Shown piece after piece: positions 5,530 through 8,185 of a stretch of DNA of 8,185 bases (the first letter of the stretch is position 1; every line of letters begins with the position of its first letter). The position numbers and the translations under genes are program-made. The stretch comes from JACTUA01 sp035506435 (GTDB lineage Archaea; Halobacteriota; Methanomicrobia; Methanomicrobiales; JACTUA01). Under the pieces are notes generated by a model, which saw only the letters and a program-made list of their open reading frames with translations, had not been told where the DNA came from and did not search any database. The stretch spans positions 1-8,185 of the forward strand of contig DATJPK010000096.1 in assembly GCA_035506435.1 (NCBI GenBank), read 5' to 3'.

Positions 5530-6468
5530 ATGACCATGAAGTTCCTCGTGACCGGCGGGTGCGGCTTCATCGGCTCGCACCTCGCACGGGAGCTCACGAA
5601 CCTCGGGGAGGTGACCATCCTCGACGACCTTTCCTCGGGGAACACGGGGCGCATCCAGGACCTCCTCGACCGGGGAAAGGTGAAGTTCGTCCGGGGGAAC
5701 ATCCTCCACCGGGGCATCCTTGCCGATGCCTGCAGGGGGGTGGACGGCATTTTCCACCTCGCCGCCATCGTCTCGGTGAGCCGGTCCATGGAGACCCCGA
5801 TGGAGGTCCACGAGGTAAACGCGACCGGGACCCTCTCCCTCCTTTCGGCCGCACGCGAGGCCGGGGTAAAGAAGCTCGTCTACTCATCCTCATGCGCGGT
5901 CTATGGCGATAACCCCACGATTCCCGAGGGAGAGGGGCTCATGCCGGGGCCGCTCTCACCCTACGCCGCCTCGAAGCTTGCCGGGGAGTACTACTGCGAG
6001 GTCTACCGGCGGTCCTTCGGCCTCCAGACCGCCTCGCTCCGGTACTTCAACATCTACGGCCCGGGCCAGGACCCCCGCGGGGAGTACGCGGCGGTGATCC
6101 CGAAGTTCATCGTGAACGTCCTCCGGCGGAGGCCGCCCGTCATCTTCGGCGACGGGAACCAGGTCAGGGACTTCGTGTCGGTCCGGGACGTTGTACGGGC
6201 AAACATCCTCGCCATGCAGAGGGACGCCGTCGGGCCCCTGAACATCGGGAGCGGGACGGGGACGACCGTCCTCACCCTCGCGAAGGCCCTGATGGATATT
6301 GGGGGGCTCTCCCGGGAGCCGGTCTTCGAGAAGGCACGCCCGGGGGATATCCGGGAATCGGTCGCCGACATCTCACGGGCCGGGAACGTGATGGGCTTCC
6401 GGCCGAAGGTGCACCTCGCCGACGGTCTCCGCGAGACCTTCGACTGGTTCAGGGAGCACCCCGGGTAA
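5530..6468 (+). CDS. NAD-dependent sugar-nucleotide epimerase/dehydratase (GalE/WbpP-like extended SDR)
   Basis: A 312-residue extended short-chain dehydrogenase. The NAD-binding loop is TGGCGFIGSH (8-17), strand 2 ends in ILDDLSSGN with Asp32 that should bind the adenosine ribose, and HLAAIVSVSRSMETP (76-90) is the usual AA motif region. The catalytic triad is Ser121 in SSSCAVYG, Tyr145 and Lys149 in SPYAASK. RYFNIYGPGQDP (171-182), AVIPKFI and RDFVSVRDVVRA (213-224) are the UDP-sugar-site signatures of the UDP-glucose/UDP-GlcNAc 4-epimerase branch. It probably interconverts UDP-hexoses for surface glycan or protein glycosylation; the exact sugar is not decided here, and no other glycan gene is nearby. 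ATG 5530 has GGGGG at 5518-5522; ATG 5536 is almost as good. A start at 5485 would fall inside the inverted repeat and add non-family residues, so I rejected it. Confidence 0.9.
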   Translation: MTMKFLVTGGCGFIGSHLARELTNLGEVTILDDLSSGNTGRIQDLLDRGKVKFVRGNILHRGILADACRGVDGIFHLAAIVSVSRSMETPMEVHEVNATGTLSLLSAAREAGVKKLVYSSSCAVYGDNPTIPEGEGLMPGPLSPYAASKLAGEYYCEVYRRSFGLQTASLRYFNIYGPGQDPRGEYAAVIPKFIVNVLRRRPPVIFGDGNQVRDFVSVRDVVRANILAMQRDAVGPLNIGSGTGTTVLTLAKALMDIGGLSREPVFEKARPGDIRESVADISRAGNVMGFRPKVHLADGLRETFDWFREHPG

Positions 6469-6510
6469 TCCGGTCCGAACGAATCAGGACAGACAAAAAG
6501 GAAGGGACAG

Positions 6511-6520
6511 GGCATATCCA
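6511..6520. repeat. Copy of the 10-mer GGCATATCCA after the epimerase gene
   Basis: The same ten bases occur at 5492-5501 before the gene. Both copies are preceded by a purine-rich run (AAAGGAAAGGG before the first, AAAAGGAAGGGA before the second), so a diverged element of about 25-30 bases may be repeated on each side of the gene. Confidence 0.35.
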
Positions 6521-6551
6521 CCGTCGAAAGTCTACGGACCCGCCTCCGATC

Positions 6552-6569
6552 ACCGGCGAGCTTGCCGGT
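6552..6569. repeat. Hairpin in the gap before the GyrI-like gene
   Basis: ACCGGC (6552-6557) pairs with GCCGGT (6564-6569) around GAGCTT. It lies 83 bases after the epimerase stop and has no T-run behind it. It may mark the 3' end of the epimerase message, but a chance hairpin is possible at this G+C content. No small gene is evident in 6469-6646. Confidence 0.3.
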
Positions 6570-6606
6570 CGTCCCGCCCGCCAGGGGACCGCGCACCCGC
6601 GGTTTG

Positions 6607-6612
6607 TTTATA
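6607..6612 (+). promoter_or_regulatory. TATA box for the GyrI-like gene
   Basis: TTTATA in GGTTTGTTTATACC stands out from G+C-rich DNA. At archaeal spacing the transcript should start near 6635, leaving a leader of about 12 bases that carries AAGGAG (6637-6642) just before ATG 6647. The 20 bases after the box (TTCATAATCACTTAAC) are also AT-rich. This is the best-formed promoter in the window. Confidence 0.65.
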
Positions 6613-6646
6613 CCTCCCCATTCATAATCACTTAACAAGGAGCAGG

Positions 6647-7258
6647 ATGGAACCGCAGGAATCGATGAAGGAGTTCAACCGGCTGTACAGGGCCACCAAC
6701 CGGCGGGTGGACGAGGTGGATGTGCCGGCCATGAAGTTCCTGATGGTCGACGGGTCCTGCGAGGGGAACAACTACAGCGACTTCCGGAGCGGGATAGAGG
6801 GGCTCTTCTCCCTTTCCCAGGCGATGAAGGCCGCGATTGCCCGGACCCACATCGGTTTTGAATACGCCGTCATGCCCCTCGAGTGCCTCTGGTGGGTAAG
6901 GGGGACGCGGGATTACGCCCAGGACAACCCCGAGGAGTGGAAATGGATCCTCATGGTGGTCCAGCCGAACTACGTGACGAGCGCTCTCGCCCGGGAGGTC
7001 CTGTCCGCGATGGATCGCGAGACGCTCCTCCCCGGGATCTCGAAGGTCAGGTTCGGGGTCTTCACCGAGGGGCTCTCGGTCCAGACACTCCACAAAGGAC
7101 CGAGGTCGGACAAGTGGGCCACCATCAACCGGCTGCGGGCCTTTATCGAGCGGAAGGGAAACGAGGTCCGGGGACGGCACCACGAGATCTACATCTCCGA
7201 CCCGAGGACCCTCAGCCCCGAGAACATGAAGATGATCATCCGCCTCCCGATCCGGTGA
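6647..7258 (+). CDS. Stand-alone GyrI-like small-molecule-binding domain protein
   Basis: A 203-residue protein of the GyrI-like (SHS2 double-repeat) ligand-binding superfamily, in the stand-alone group without a DNA-binding domain. Recognisable blocks are EVDVPAMKFLMVDGS (23-37), YSDFRSGIEGLFSLSQAMK (43-61), YAVMPLECLWW (73-83), WKWILMVVQPNYVT (98-111), VFTEGLSVQTLHKGP (138-152), INRLRAFIE (160-168) and the C-terminal HHEIYISDPRTLSPENMKMI (178-197). Family members bind hydrophobic or cationic small molecules, and some hydrolyse cyclopropane compounds; the activity here is unknown. Some positions differ from the pattern I remember: SCEGNN where GxGDPN is usual, ECLWW for EGLWW, and GPR for GPY. 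AAGGAG at 6637-6642 and the TATA box at 6607-6612 fix the start. The histone-deacetylase-type gene follows after 44 bases and is probably cotranscribed. Confidence 0.85.
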   Translation: MEPQESMKEFNRLYRATNRRVDEVDVPAMKFLMVDGSCEGNNYSDFRSGIEGLFSLSQAMKAAIARTHIGFEYAVMPLECLWWVRGTRDYAQDNPEEWKWILMVVQPNYVTSALAREVLSAMDRETLLPGISKVRFGVFTEGLSVQTLHKGPRSDKWATINRLRAFIERKGNEVRGRHHEIYISDPRTLSPENMKMIIRLPIR

Positions 7259-7302
7259 TCATGTCCGGCGGGAGCCCGGTTCACAAGGAGAGGCGGTGAA
7301 CC

Positions 7303-8185
7303 ATGCCCCGAAGCTCGGTCGTCACCAGCGATCTCTTTTCCACCCACGACATGCCAGGCCATCCCGAGTCCCAGGCACGGCTCATCCAGGCCCTCGCCGG
7401 TGTTCCCGCAGGAATACCGCATCACAAGCCCCGGAAGGCCACGCTGGAAGAGGTACTGAAGGTGCACACACCAGGTTACGTCGAGTTCCTCGAGGACGCC
7501 TGCGCCCGGACAAAGGCTTTCGCGATGCTCGACCCGGACACCTACATCACCCATGCCTCCTTCGACGTTGCGCTCCACGCCGCCGGCGGGGCCATTGTTG
7601 CCGCCGAGCGGGCTCTCGCAGGAGAGCGCTGCTTCGCCCTCGTCAGGCCTCCCGGGCACCATGCCGAACGTGACCATGCGATGGGGTTCTGCCTCCTGAA
7701 CAACATCGCCATCGCAGCGTCGTGGGCGCTCGGGAAGGTCGACCGGGTCGCCATCGTGGACTGGGACATCCACCACGGGAACGGCACCCAGCAGGCCTTC
7801 TACGAGTCCGACCGGGTCCTCTACTGCTCGACGCACCGGGCGCATTACTACCCCTACTCCGGCCGGACGGATGAACGGGGGGCCAGTGCTGGCGAGGGAT
7901 ACACCCTGAATGCCCCCCTCGCGCCGGGCTCGACCATCGCGGATTACGACGCGGTGTTCAGCAGGGTGTTCGTTCCCGCTATCCGGAAGTTCAACCCGGG
8001 CCTGATCCTCGTTTCAGCGGGGCAGGACATCCTCTTCGACGACCCCCTTGGCGGGATGAAGCTGCACCCGTCGGACTTCGGACTTCTTACATGGCGGCTG
8101 CTCAGAGCTGGTACTGATATTCCGCTTGCTTTGGTTTTGGAAGGTGGGTACGGGCCCTCGCATGGGCCGGCGATTGCGGAGATTT
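7303..8185 (+). CDS. Histone deacetylase superfamily deacetylase, 3' end outside window
   Basis: The first 294 residues of a zinc-dependent deacetylase of the class II HDAC / acetylpolyamine amidohydrolase / AcuC superfamily. The signatures are HPESQARL (20-27), RPPGHHAERDHAMGFCLLNN (115-134) with catalytic His119-His120, IVDWDIHHGNGTQ (151-163) with zinc ligands Asp155 and His157, LVSAGQDI (236-243) with the third ligand Asp242, DDPLGGM (246-252), and LEGGYG (279-284) with the transition-state Tyr283. All catalytic residues are present. SAGQD replaces the common SAGFDAH. Substrates in archaea may be acetyl-lysine proteins, acetylpolyamines or other acetamides. ATG 7303 is preceded by GGCGGTGAAC (7292-7301), close to the archaeal GGAGGTGATC. 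Codon use changes in the last about 100 bases (TTG, CTT, AGA, GGT, GCT), though the frame and motif continue. Only the last part of the protein is missing. Confidence 0.9.
   Translation, partial: MPRSSVVTSDLFSTHDMPGHPESQARLIQALAGVPAGIPHHKPRKATLEEVLKVHTPGYVEFLEDACARTKAFAMLDPDTYITHASFDVALHAAGGAIVAAERALAGERCFALVRPPGHHAERDHAMGFCLLNNIAIAASWALGKVDRVAIVDWDIHHGNGTQQAFYESDRVLYCSTHRAHYYPYSGRTDERGASAGEGYTLNAPLAPGSTIADYDAVFSRVFVPAIRKFNPGLILVSAGQDILFDDPLGGMKLHPSDFGLLTWRLLRAGTDIPLALVLEGGYGPSHGPAIAEI

Noticed and set aside
5386..5811. Open frame on the complement over the epimerase start
   Set aside because: Shadow composition, and it covers the intergenic hairpin and inverted repeat.
6552..6569. Intrinsic terminator after the epimerase
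   Set aside because: There is no T-run behind the hairpin, and archaeal termination depends on T-tracts rather than stems.
6054..6638. Open frame on the complement over the epimerase end and the following gap
   Set aside because: Arg/Ser/Pro-rich shadow with no motif; its start lies in the promoter of the next gene.

Overview
The window is a dense, G+C-rich stretch (about two thirds G+C by eye) and looks archaeal. AT-rich TATA-like boxes stand 25-35 bases before starts, leaders are very short or absent, some starts lie in GGAGGTGATC-like contexts, and the gene families are frequent in methanogens. A methanogenic euryarchaeon of the Methanomicrobiales type is my best guess. No methanogenesis gene is present, so the taxonomic call is inference.

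Layout. (1) 1-160: lower G+C, with a weakly supported leftward open frame leaving the window. (2) 161-2997, rightward, tightly packed: an RLAN-domain protein (the domain usually fused in front of RimK-like ATP-grasp ligases), a RimK-like ATP-grasp ligase overlapping it by 4 bases, and 6 bases later an ArsB/CitM-type 12-helix-class transporter. This looks like one operon for an unknown amide-bond-forming step plus transport. (3) 4328-3001, leftward: a PNPOx-like flavin-binding protein and a class I SAM methyltransferase, again with a 4-base overlap. They converge on the transporter gene with only 3 bases between stop codons. (4) 4329-4467: a short divergent promoter region with one TATA box facing each way. 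(5) 4468-5367: a MutY-like DNA glycosylase without iron-sulfur cysteines. (6) 5530-6468: a GalE-like sugar-nucleotide epimerase, preceded by two strong inverted repeats and flanked by a repeated 10-mer. (7) 6647-7258: a stand-alone GyrI-like protein with its own promoter, followed 44 bases later by a histone-deacetylase-superfamily gene (from 7303) that runs off the right edge.

The part most worth attention is the RLAN / ATP-grasp / permease operon. It has the form of a small ligase system whose substrates are unknown, and its first gene looks 5'-truncated or misjoined at the left end of the window. No rRNA, tRNA, CRISPR array, insertion sequence or phage gene was seen.
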